Below are positions 54,311 through 64,000 of a stretch of DNA of 64,000 nucleotides, piece after piece. Under the pieces are notes generated by a model, which saw only the letters and a program-made list of their open reading frames with translations, made no database searches and was not told the origin of the DNA. The position numbers and the translations under genes are program-made. Position 1 is the first letter of the stretch; each line of letters begins with the position of its first letter. The stretch spans positions 72,240,002 through 72,304,001 of the forward strand of contig OX439039.1 in assembly GCA_949317995.1 (NCBI GenBank). Reading direction: 5' to 3'. The DNA is from Acholoe squamosa. Lineage: Eukaryota > Annelida > Polychaeta > Phyllodocida > Polynoidae.

Positions 54311-57300
54311 GAATGCCAGTAATCACTATCTCTTTTTAACTTATAATGTAAATATGACACAGCCTAAACAACTCATGCCTATACTATGTTATAAAAGGTT
54401 AGTTGCCTCATATATTGAGGATTTATTACTCCTTATAGAGCGCGCTGACCTCCCCCCCCTATGCATGATTGCCTACTTACTTACTTGGGGAACCATTAGA
54501 ATTGTTAAATGACTTTCATACATGATTTTGCCCCAAAAAAGGGCTTGAGATTTGCTTGTATCAACGCTAGATCTATATATGGTAAAAGAACTGATGCTTT
54601 CAAAATTATAAGTAGCATGGACATCACAGGGGTTGTAGAGCCTTGGTTAAATCCATCTATACCAGAGCCAGATTTATATGCACCGGGTTACCAATATATA
54701 CGTCTTGATAGATACCCCAATCGTAATAAAAAAACTGGAGGTCTCATGCTATATCTAAGGGACACCTACATTGCTACACCTGACTTACAATCATCTTTTA
54801 TTGATGAGGAATACGAAATTCTGTGTGTTGATGTTGAAATTAAGGTCAATAAATACAAAATCTATGTTTGTTATAGACCACCAGACTGGAATGTCAGTAA
54901 AAAGGCTATATATGATAAACTAAAGTTAATCACACAACATGTCACGAAAAATAGAAAAATCATCTTCTTTGGTGACTTTAATGTTAACCTTTTAGATAAG
55001 AAAGATGTTGAAGCCTCTGGTGTTGATGAATTCAGTGCTGATTGCAAGGTATTTCAATTAATAAATAATGTGACCCGCCCTGTCTCTGGCACTTTAATAG
55101 ACCACATATATACAAATACACATAATGTGGCTTCCTCTGGACTAATTGATTTCTACTTAGCAGATCACACTCCTATTTTCATGATTCTAAAATGTGAGTG
55201 AAGTAAGATTAAGAAAAAATGTGTCAGAGCCAGAATATACAGGAATTATGACTTTCTCATTTTAAAGAATCACCTCCTTAACCACAACTGGGAGCATGTG
55301 TTACTGTGTGATAATCCCAACATCATATGGAATAAATTGGTGGAGCTGCTGACGAATATTTTAGATGTCATGTGCCCAATAAGGAAAATTGTGATTCCAG
55401 AATATACCCCCCCTGGCTAACTGCTAAGATAAGAAAGATGTTGAAGCCTCTGGTGTTGATGAATTCAGTGCTGATTGCAAGGTATTTCAATTAATAAATA
55501 ATGTGACCCGCCCTGTCTCTGGCACTTTAATAGACCACATATATACAAATACACATAATGTGGCTTCCTCTGGACTAATTGATTTCTACTTAGCAGATCA
55601 CACTGCTATTTTCATGATTCTAAAATGTGAGCGAAGTAGGATTAAGAAAAAATGTGTCAGAGCCAGAATATACAGGAATTATGACTTTCTCATTTTAAAG
55701 AATCACCTCCTTAACTACAACTGGGAGCATGTGTTACTGTGTGATGATCCCAACATCATATGGAATAAATTGGTGGAGGTGCTGACGAATATTTTAGATG
55801 TCATGTGCCCAATAAGGAAAATTGTGATTCCAGAATATACCCCCCCTGGCTAACTGCTAACGTCTTAGACCTGATGAGGCTAAGAGATAAATGGTATAGA
55901 ACAGCAAAAAATACATCCTCCATTGACGACTGGCGAATTGCCAACTTTTATAAACATAGAGTTTCTAGTCAGATTTTTCTAAATCAAAAGAAAGAAATAG
56001 GTGAATTACTAGTCTATAGAAAAGATGGCCCCGTCAAGTTTTGGATTGCATTAAAAAAATTATTTCCTAATAAAACAGGTTCAACTCTGATCAAACTAAG
56101 AAACCACACCACCAACATGATTCTACCACCTGACATGTGTTCAGAATATATAAATAGTTATTTTGTTGATATAGGAAGAAAGCTAGCGGATGACTTACCA
56201 CCCAGCAATACACCTGTAAATTATACAGCAGCTTATGGCACCCCACAAGTTGACACAGATCTGCTATATGACATATCGTATGCTGAATTTATAAAACTGG
56301 TTAAGGCAATTAATATTAAAAAACCCTCAGCTATTGATAGTTGTAAAGCATATGTGATAAAAGATGCCATGTTCTCAGTTCCTGATGTGTTTCTATATTT
56401 GTATAATTTGGGTCCACGTAAGTCAATTTTCCCTGATAGTTGGAAATTAGCCACAGTGGTGCCTTCGCCCAAAAAACCCAATTCACTTCAGGTCAGTGAT
56501 CTTAGACCAATAAGTCTGTTGCCAATTACAGGTAAGACTTTAGAGAAGATTGTTTGTAAAAGGCTACAGGCATACATGGAAACTAATGATTTGCTGTGTC
56601 CCCACCAACATGGATATCGAAAGGAGCACTCGACCCAGACTGCTATAACTGAACACCTTTCCTTGGTTAAAAACATTATTGAAGAGAAACCTACATATTG
56701 TCTATATTTAGAGCTTTGTTAATTACACTATTATAAAAAAGCTTTCGATACTGTTTCCCACTTCAAATTATTGAAAAAATTAGGGGCTATTGGACTTAGC
56801 CAAAAAACTTGTAGATTTTTCGGAAATTATTTAACGAATAGATACCAGGAGACACTTGCTAATGATAAGATTTCCACAACTAAATTAGTTACATAGTTAC
56901 ATACTCAGGGATCAGTCCTGGGTCCTGTGCTCTTTTCTATTTATATTAATCCCCTAGCTAAGGTTGATGATTTTGATATACCATAATCTCCCGTGTATAA
57001 GGCGCGTCTTATACGCGAATCAGATCGTGAGTGGGTCTTATACGGGAGGGTAATTGCCTTGAGTTGGGGGTGCGCCTTATACGCGGGGTACCTCTACTTC
57101 CCAAACCAGAAAGATTCACACATACTCATGTATTTTCTTTAACCAAAGAAAAGGTGTAGTCTAACCCATGGTGCTCAAAATACCCTTAACCTGCTGAATG
57201 AAACATGCCATTCTGCTCACTATAAAAGTGTTTGGAAATATGTGTACACCCCACTCACTGAGAGCTTTGTTAATTACACTATTGACCTTTTAATTGAGAG

Positions 57301-57728
57301 AATCCATGCAGCATTATAATCAATAATCCTGCCATAGTGTGTGCTGCCACCTGGTGTTATTCTAGGAATCATTTAACTCATTAACTACTATTGATGCCAA
57401 TTGTCTTCATATGGCCCACAACTGATGTTATTTGGCATCATTTTGAAAGGTACAATACTGTTCATTTTTTGAAAGAAATAATGCTCTGATTTGGATTATT
57501 TGTAAACAAGTTATAGATAAGATATGAACACTTAACAAATTTGATTTGAATCTACCCTCCCATTGATTATCTAGGCCCACACTGTTATAACAGGTAAATA
57601 GGCCCGTATTCTAGAGACATGGCATGCTGGGATACCAGTAGTTTGTAATGTAGAGAATAGAGAATGACATACAGCTCATAACACCAGGTGGCAGCACACA
57701 CTATGGCAGGATTATTGGTTATAATGCT
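54311..57728 (+). repeat. LINE-A2 tandem unit 4, with internal 433-bp duplication
   Basis: 3,418 bases. GATAAGAAAGATGTTGAAGC starts at both 54995 and 55428, a 433-base internal tandem duplication. The unit ends at the point where the inverted-repeat element continues into its full right arm, which is absent from units 1-3. Confidence 0.93.
54509..56980 (+). pseudogene. LINE-A2 ORF2 fragment in unit 4
   Basis: Endonuclease frame 54509-55201, duplicated partial endonuclease 55503-55853, linker and RT start 55805-56722, then the same motif-A insertion stop. The last codons, DDFDI, end at the TA of the DNA-transposon insertion at 56979-56980. Confidence 0.88.
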
Positions 57729-57911
57729 GCATGGATTCTCTTGGTTAAAAGGTCAAAAATAAAATTAACAAAACTCTCAGTGAGTGGGGTGTACATATAT
57801 TTCCAAAGACTTTTATGGTGAGCAGAATGGCATGTTTAATTCAGCAGTTTAAGGGTATTTTGAGCACCATGGGTTAGACTACACCTTTTCTTTAGTTAAA
57901 GAAAATACATG
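57127..57911. mobile_element. 785-bp element with 234-bp inverted arms
   Basis: The left arm 57127-57360 (starting CATGTATTTTCTTTAACC) and the right arm 57678-57911 are inverted copies of equal length. The 317-base centre is non-coding. In units 1-3 only the left arm, centre and first ~51 bases of the right arm remain, cut at GCTG. Confidence 0.92.
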
Positions 57912-57939
57912 ACCAGTTGGGGTGTTGGTATCTATAGAT

Positions 57940-58641
57940 CTTCTGGTATCTATTCGTTGATCCACTCCGACTCCCTTGGGGCTGTCTCGTCCATCTCCAA
58001 CCCTAGGCCTTCAACTCTCCATGTAATGAACATTCAAAGGCAATTGGAAGATCGCAAGAACCGGGGACTCCATACCACCTTCAGCTGGATACCGTCCCAT
58101 ATCGGCATTAAGGGAAACGACGCTGCTGACATAGCAGCCAAGACTGCAGCATTACATGGAGGGAACAAGCCTGACAGAACCCCTCCACGCCTCCAAAGAT
58201 CAAGTATCAGCGATCATTGGCAGGAAAATTCAAAAACTCAATCTACTCTTGAACCACAAGGAATGCTTACAGCTGCATGATGGTGAAAGGTCCCAGTCCC
58301 TCACGTGGAATAACAGGGTCAGGGAAACCATCCCCCCTATCCCAACTCACCTCCCCTGGATAAACCAACACATAGCTGCCCGCTTCCGCACAGACTACAG
58401 AAGAGCTGTAGACTGTGGCGGTCGTAAGGCATGCACTTGTGGCGCGGCTCGCTTTTCTGCTGCCCATGCGCTCACCGACTGCTCCCTGATAGACTATTCA
58501 TCCATCCACCACTTATTCGATGAGGATACAGTGAACCTTCCCTGCACGGAGGTGGCCCTAGTCATTCTCAGTCGAGCAGCTCGTGAGGGGTATGACCCTC
58601 TGATACGCCTGTACCTAGATAACCGTGACCTCCTCCTATAG
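57940..58641 (+). pseudogene. LINE-C ORF2 C-terminus: RNase H and zinc-finger-like tail
   Basis: SLIHSDSLGAVSSI (Asp motif) and TFSWIPSHIGIKGNDAADIA (His and Asp motifs) define a type I RNase H as found at the C-terminus of I-group and related LINEs. After a frame change near 58160 the protein continues with HLPWINQHIAARFRTDYRRA and a Cys/His cluster, CGGRKACTCGAARFSAAHAL, ending LDNRDLLL at 58641. RT and endonuclease are missing because the copy is cut at the inverted-repeat element. More GC-rich than the neighbouring LINEs. Confidence 0.85.
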
Positions 58642-59034
58642 AGGAGTGTTGCAAACAGGAGGCACACCCCCTACCCTCAGTTAGGACAACACCAGAATCA
58701 TCCTTCTCACTGACACCTAAAGCACACCTAATACCACCTGCCCCCCACCAGCCGAGATGCTCATACCACTCAAGCTGGTTAACCACATTACCCATCCCCC
58801 AAACCTACTATCTCCCTTAGAGTCTGGCTAAGATGCTCACCATATCACTTGGGCCAACCGCACTCTTCTCTTCAAACACTCTCTGCATCACAAACAGGAC
58901 TGACTAATGCCCAAGGAGTTAGTCCAATTCCTCTGTCTCTACCCCTATTCACACTATAACTGCCACACCCTAGTAACATGTCATAACCTCCTCCCGCATG
59001 CTTAACCACCCCAAAACCTTTGCTCTTCCAGAAG

Positions 59035-59993
59035 ATGCCACGACGCCTGATCCTCCTGACAGACAGCCAAGGAAGAGGCATCCGCAACTCGCAGTACCTG
59101 ACCTGCACCTTCAAATCCGGAGGAAGAGCCCACCACATCCAGGAGCTAATCGACAGGCAGGACATCAGATCTCATGAAGACGTCGCCATTTGGATAGGTG
59201 GTAATGACGCACACCCTCGGGTAGGCCAGTTTAATTCTTCTGCTCTCAGAGAGCACTTCCGCCATGCAGTTCACTCCGTGCGCCAAACTCACCCGACGGC
59301 AAACGTCGTCCTTGTGGCAGCCACAAAGAGAGGGGTAGAAGCAAAATCACGCAACATCCAAGCTGTAAACACTATCATTAGAAACGTTGCCCTCGAGTTT
59401 AATGTCCCCTTTTCCAATGTGTACCGCTCACTCGAGCGTAGATACGGTCACTGCTCCCAGTATTTAAAGGTAAATTAGGGGGTCCATCTGACCTTTAAGG
59501 CCAAGCTACAGGTGGTCGAATCAATTCGACACCAACTGGGAGTGTCGGTTGTACCCAAAAACCCAATTCCCTCCCCCCCTTCGCCTCTGAGGGTGGCTGG
59601 ACATGGACACATCCTATCCATGTTCTACCCAGCCCCTCTCATCTGGGGCTACAGATGGTTCAGCACTGCTGAACATGCCTACCACTATGAGAAATGCATG
59701 AGGGTAGGGGAATTCGGCCAAGCCCACGAAGTGCTTATGGCTACCACTCCCAGCCAAGCTAAATCCAAAGGTAAGATCCCGGATAGTCAGATGGACCTTC
59801 CCACAAGACGCCTGCTCCTAGAGGACATCCTTATGGAGCGATGGCGGAGCCAGCCCAGTTTCAGGAACGCTCTGCTGGAATCATACACACAGTGAAGGAC
59901 GCCTTCTGGGGCGACATAGGTTGTGATGGCACTGGCTTCAATGCATATGGGAAGTCCCTGATGAAAATGCGCCACATCCTCCCCAGACATTAG
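59035..59993 (+). pseudogene. LINE-C-associated SGNH hydrolase fused to NADAR domain
   Basis: From ATG 59035. RRLILLTDSQGRGIR (nucleophile Ser), SGGRAHHI (Gly), IWIGGNDA (Asn) and, just after an in-frame TAG at 59476, GVHLTFKAKLQVVE (His) give the four SGNH/GDSL blocks. A NADAR domain follows: GHILSMFYPAPLIWGYRWFS, TAEHAYHYEKCM, LMATTPSQAKS. After a frame change near 59880 it continues as TVKDAFWGDIG and FNAYGKSLMKMRHIL, ending at 59993. Esterase-type SGNH domains are known in CR1/L2 ORF1 proteins; the NADAR fusion is what stands out. It lies 390 bases downstream of the RNase H stop. Confidence 0.85.
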
Positions 59994-60700
59994 ACCATAC
60001 TCCCTTCAACTCCCCCCGAAAACACCCTACCCCCTCACCACCTCCTACTGAGATGATCACCATACCACTCGAGTAGGACACCCCCCCCCTCACTCCACCT
60101 CGATCCTCCCCTCCCACACCCCGGTCTCTCCCCCACCTAGGCCCCGGTGCCTATCACCATACCGATTATGGCCTGCGACGGCGCGGTGTACTGTATCGCA
60201 CCGCCCATGGACATGGGTGCCCGGCTGGTCTCACATACACCCCCCGCCCACTTCCACAAGGGGACCAGGCCTTGCACCCTTGACCAAACGCAGGCCAACA
60301 TTTCGGTAAATTTCTCGTCTGTGCCCCCTAGGAGTGGATAAGCCAGATAGTACTACGATGCACTGGGCTATTGTCCTGCTCCCTGGTTCGGTGACACAGG
60401 TAAGATCACCCAATCACATGATACACCTTGTTCATACCATAACCGATATACTGTGCTTTTTCTTTTCTTTCTTTTTCCTTTTTTTTGTTTGTTGTTTTTT
60501 GTTGTTTGTTTGTTGTTTTTTCTCACTCCCCCCTAGCTCCCTCTAGTGTACGGGTCCGGGTTTCACGCCACGGGACCTCTCACCCTCGACGTGTCCTTGA
60601 GGCACATAGGTGAGGTTTAAATTCAAAGTAGTAAGTATCTATAGACAATATTTGAAATGCCCCCTTAGATTGGGTCCCTTATGTGGACCATGCTCCTTCA
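59994..60700. other. Probable LINE-C 3' region, no ORF
   Basis: C-rich then strongly T-rich sequence (60455-60525, mostly T with G). No coding features. May be the LINE-C 3' UTR, but no clean A tail was seen. Confidence 0.4.
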
Positions 60701-60841
60701 GTTAGGGGTGCGCCTTATACGCGGGTTTTTCAAATATTAGACTCAGGATCAGCAGATGCGCCTTCTACGTGGACCTGCCTTCCCTGAGTTGTGGGTGCGC
60801 CTTCTACACGCGCTGCGCCTTCTACGCGAGAGATTAAGGTA

Positions 60842-61290
60842 GTTCTATATGCTGATGATGCAGTGATTGCCACAACTAGGGAAGATGCTATGCATAGACA
60901 TCTGTTGACAATATCAAAATGGTGTGTAAATAACTCCCTTACCATAAACGAAACAAAAACCAAATGGATGGTTTTCAATTTGCAAAATGACAATCAGTGT
61001 AGATTTAGTCTTAATGGTGTTGAGCTGGAAAGAGTTTTCACTACCTTGGTGTTACTTTGGACCCTGAGCTTAAATTTATTGAGCATTGGGCCCAATGCCT
61101 AAGAAATATTAAAAACAAATTGTTTCAATTTGGTAGGACTAGAAAATATCTCAATGACGGCAGCTGTTGATGTATTTAAATCTATGATCAGACCTAGTTT
61201 CGAATACTGTGATTTTATATGGGATAGGGATAATAGAGGGGAAAATAGAGAACTACAATTGCTACAAAATAGGGCTTTAAGAATGGCATA
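60842..61290 (+). pseudogene. LINE-A2 RT from the YADD box onward
   Basis: VLYADDAVIATTREDAMHRH, LTINETKTKWMVFNLQND, a frame change near 61045 in the YLGV region, then RPSFEYCDFIWDRDNRGENR and LQLLQNRALRMAY. It continues the RT interrupted at 56980 and matches LINE-A (residues 284-450 of its RT). It ends at an insertion of about 690 bases. Confidence 0.88.
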
Positions 61291-61983
61291 TTGGGCTGTG
61301 TGGGTTGTGTTTATGTGTATTTTAATGTAGTCTCACTTGTGTAGTTATTATCAGCTCACTCCACTGTTCTCACGTATTGGGAAGACTAACTCTAGTGGTA
61401 TGATGTTGGCCTAGCCCATTCTTTTAACCAACACCAAGACGCCGGTACAAGTCACCATTTATTGTTCACACGTTATCCACAGTTACATTTGTTTGGCAAT
61501 TCCACTCAGTTCTATACAGCTTCAACAACATCAGTCTATTCATACAAACAGTTCATGTTCCAACAATCCAGTGCTTCTAGAGAGGTATAGGTACCATAGA
61601 GATCCTGCTTAATCCGTTCTTACATTGGCTAAGTGTAATACTAAGCACTAAACAGCTTCATCCTCGTCTACTCCAGGAGTATGTGTTGCTTCCTCGACCG
61701 CTCTCACAATACTAACTCCTCACCTGTCTCTCACTAACCCACTACACCTCCTACTCGCCATGTACTTGGCTTACACATATCTTTTCCCCTACAGAATCCT
61801 CCTGACCGGTTCTTGTCCGACTCCATCGTCGTCTGCAGCATTCCATAGCTACCATAAACCCTAGCTACCATAAACCCTACACAGGACTCCTATAGCACTC
61901 TCTCATATAGCATACAATAAATACATACATAATTATACCCTGTTATACCCGTTCATTATAATTATTGGCTATTGATGACAAAA
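61291..61983. mobile_element. About 690-base insertion inside LINE-A2, unclassified
   Basis: It separates RALRMAY from VKLEENPLLTT, which are adjacent in LINE-A. The first bases after the break are TGGGCTGTGTGGG. Near the end are AATAAATACATACATAATTA and a tandem CTACCATAAACCCTA (61851-61882). It could be a solo LTR, but no convincing target duplication was found. No ORF. Confidence 0.5.
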
Positions 61984-62632
61984 CAATATCTTGTGAAGCT
62001 TGAAGAAAACCCTCTATTGACTACAAAGGAAATTCAACTAGCCAGTAATTGTTGTGATCTGGCAGATAGGAGAGACATTAATTTAATTCTATACGCCTAT
62101 AAGCTTGCTTGTAACCCAAATAATGTCGATGATAGATTAATTCCTACAAGATACCATCAAGGGAAAAGGTTGAAAATAATAAGATCCTTGAAACCCATTG
62201 TTATCCGCAGTGCACTGTATAGAGCCATTGAAAGATGGAACCAACTCAAGACAAAGTATACACTTTTTGAAGATTATTATACCTTTAAATCTAGCATTAA
62301 GTCAGACTACCCAAATTGCTTTATGTAACTCAATATTACTGACGTAGTTTCTTAACTATATAATCATAACTCATCTCATCTCATCACCCCCCCCCCCAAG
62401 TTGCTTAAAGTTGTGCTTTTGTACTTAGGTTACTGAAAGGCCTAAACGGTATATTCTTCTGAATGGAGGTCGTCATTACTATATATTGTCAGTTTAATTG
62501 TATTATGCAACAACCGCTTGACTTTCTAATGGGACCTAGCTTAAAAACCTTAATACAAGGTTGCTAGGAGAGGGACAATTTTATTCTATTATTGTTCCTC
62601 CTTTGACCCAATAAACACTTCAAAAAAAATTG
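61984..62632 (+). pseudogene. LINE-A2 ORF2 C-terminus and 3' UTR
   Basis: VKLEENPLLTTKEIQ, LADRRDINLILYAYKL, RLIPTRYHQGKRLKIIRSLK and RAIERWNQLKTKYT to SDYPNCFM, stop at 62326-62328. Closely similar to the LINE-A C-terminus. The UTR has the CTCAT repeat (62370) and ends CCCAATAAACACTTCAAAAA, as in LINE-A. Confidence 0.9.
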
Positions 62633-64000
62633 TTCTGCTACCAAACTATCAGACAACAAATATTAAGTACGCCAACAATGATACAGTTGATATTCCTTTT
62701 ATTTGACAAAAATATCGTAAGCAAATCCCTTCCACCTTTTGGTTGGAATCTTGGTTAAATTTCTCAAAAATATAGAACAGGATTGCATCAAATGCTGACT
62801 TTACTCTGAGTCAGAGAACGTCGCCTACAGGACCTTTCAACAACATGATAATAGAAGCTCGCCACTTGCACATAAGGTATACAATATATACCATATTTAC
62901 GAATACACAAGCACATAATAGAGGCCTATACAATGTCTGTATATACCTATGTGTACATACCATTCTCTACAACATACAGCACTTACAATGGCTGTATGCA
63001 TGCCTGGGGTGTATTAAACATGTGACCGACTGATGCATGCCGGGTATGGAAAGTTTTTTTTGTAATAAAGTCACAAAATGCTCAGTGGCGACACACGCGG
63101 AGAGAAGGAGAAAAGGCCCTGAGTGAGTGAAGCCAAGGTGATCCTGATGGAACAGGTATAAAGACAACTCACAAGGAGTAGTCTTTTTTGTATGTCCCAC
63201 CAGTCAAGGCCTACTCTCTATTTAGTTCAACACACAGAATTTATCATCAATTATCACAAGTTTTGTTGTCAATCACCGTCCTTAGGACAGGTCACGATCA
63301 AGCTTCATTCTTTCACCCCTCATGCGAGAGAGAATCAATAATAGCACTATAAAAATGGACACATTTTCTTTTGGTTATAGGTCAGTAAGATTTACCTTAT
63401 AGCATTATTTTAAGATGTACTCCGATATATTTAGGCTCTACCCTTGTATGGGAGAGGTGGACGAATGCACTTTCTACAATGGTCAGCAATGTAGCCATTA
63501 ATATGTATGCATGTACTGTGTGATATTACAATCCAAGTGAGTGAGAGTTGTAGCATTAAGATATAAAAGCCCTCCATCAACCAAAGTGTTAACCCTTTAA
63601 AGTTTACTCCAGTTTTTATGATAAATCACCATTGACTTACTCTTATTTCTAATGATTTGAATTAACATTGGAGTAGCCAAAATACATAGTTGATTGGAAA
63701 TTCAATAATCAGTTTAATCTCATTAAGCCAATCATTAATGATTTAATCTTTCTCGATGATCTCCTCTTTAAGGCACATCTTACAATTTACATGTATGTAG
63801 ACAATCTTAATCTTAAAAACACATTTCAATGGACATCATAAAGAGTGAGTCACCACATGTTGACAGGATTGCTCTCAATGCTCCTCAGTGAAGAAACATA
63901 ACAAAGATACACAAAGCAATGACATTTAACTCTTTAAAGACGGTACAAGGCCTCAAAGATTTTATCTTCATTTTTCATGAGAAACCAATGCGCAGTTAGT
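62633..64000. other. No recognisable gene
   Basis: AT-rich sequence, no supported coding region or RNA gene. TTAACCCTTTAAAG at 63590 resembles a piggyBac-type MITE end, but no matching inverted end was found in the window. Confidence 0.5.

Larger units (their letters stand above)
56981..60839. mobile_element. TA-flanked DNA transposon inserted in the LINE-A2 YADD box, with nested insertions
   Basis: The left end CCATAATCTCCCGTGTATAA and the right end (reverse complement CCTTAATCTCTCGCGTAGAA) are the same inverted-repeat family as at 7189 and 23680. Excising it with one TA rejoins GATTTTGATATAGTTCTATA, which reads DFDIVLYADDAV, exactly the catalytic box of the host LINE. Inside lie the inverted-repeat element 57127-57911 and LINE-C remnants. 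No transposase recognised. Confidence 0.87.

Noticed and set aside
61291-61983. Solo LTR inside LINE-A2
   Set aside because: It starts with TG but no matching CA end with a clear target duplication could be fixed, so it is left as an unclassified insertion.

Overview
The window is repeat-dense nuclear DNA from an animal. Evidence for a eukaryote: a multi-exon minus-strand gene whose GT-AG introns join in consistent phase, three kinds of non-LTR retrotransposon (LINE), two kinds of tyrosine-recombinase retrotransposon (one Ngaro-like, one DIRS-like), tRNA-derived SINE heads, and many terminal-inverted-repeat elements with TA or TTAA target sites. I lean towards a marine invertebrate, but the species cannot be fixed from the sequence. 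There are no operons or bacterial features.

Layout. 1-5.5 kb: LINE-A (+), with the end of ORF1 (RNA-binding fold plus a NADAR domain) and ORF2 (endonuclease plus a largely intact reverse transcriptase). 5.5-7.4 kb: minus-strand remnants and an intact ORF with a helix-hairpin-helix and five 24-residue repeats, with a TA-flanked MITE next to its start codon. 8.9-14.1 kb: a palindromic element, two tRNA-like SINE heads and three tandem copies of a 1,521-bp unit. 15.6-27.0 kb: two related composite minisatellites in opposite orientation (GGCCCCC-type repeats outside, CGTCA-rich repeats inside). Between them lie an eight-exon HECT-type E3 ligase-like gene (-), MITEs in its introns, and the 3' half of a Ngaro-like element. 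28.3-33.6 kb: a DIRS-like element (-) with gag-like, RT, RNase H and a split tyrosine recombinase, plus SINE-like insertions. 33.6-39.2 kb: mostly unassignable sequence, one decayed coiled-coil ORF and strong hairpins. 39.2-57.7 kb: a second LINE-A subfamily (A2) whose dead ORF2 was tandemly amplified about four times in ~2.98-kb units. The first unit received LINE-B (-, about 5.1 kb, no clear target duplication), whose 503-codon ORF1 is intact and ends in a complete NADAR domain. 57.0-60.8 kb: nested insertions inside the YADD region of LINE-A2, including LINE-C remnants (RNase H, then an SGNH-NADAR ORF). 60.8-62.6 kb: the remainder of LINE-A2 and its 3' end. 62.6-64 kb: nothing recognisable.

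Main observation. Three different LINE lineages in one window each carry a NADAR domain. In two it is fused behind the ORF1 RNA-binding fold, and in the third behind an SGNH hydrolase. NADAR proteins are N-glycosidases acting on ribosylated substrates, and some are reported to remove ADP-ribose from guanine. A retrotransposon-borne NADAR would be a plausible counter-defence or nucleic-acid-repair module. That role is inference; the domain architecture is read directly from the translations.
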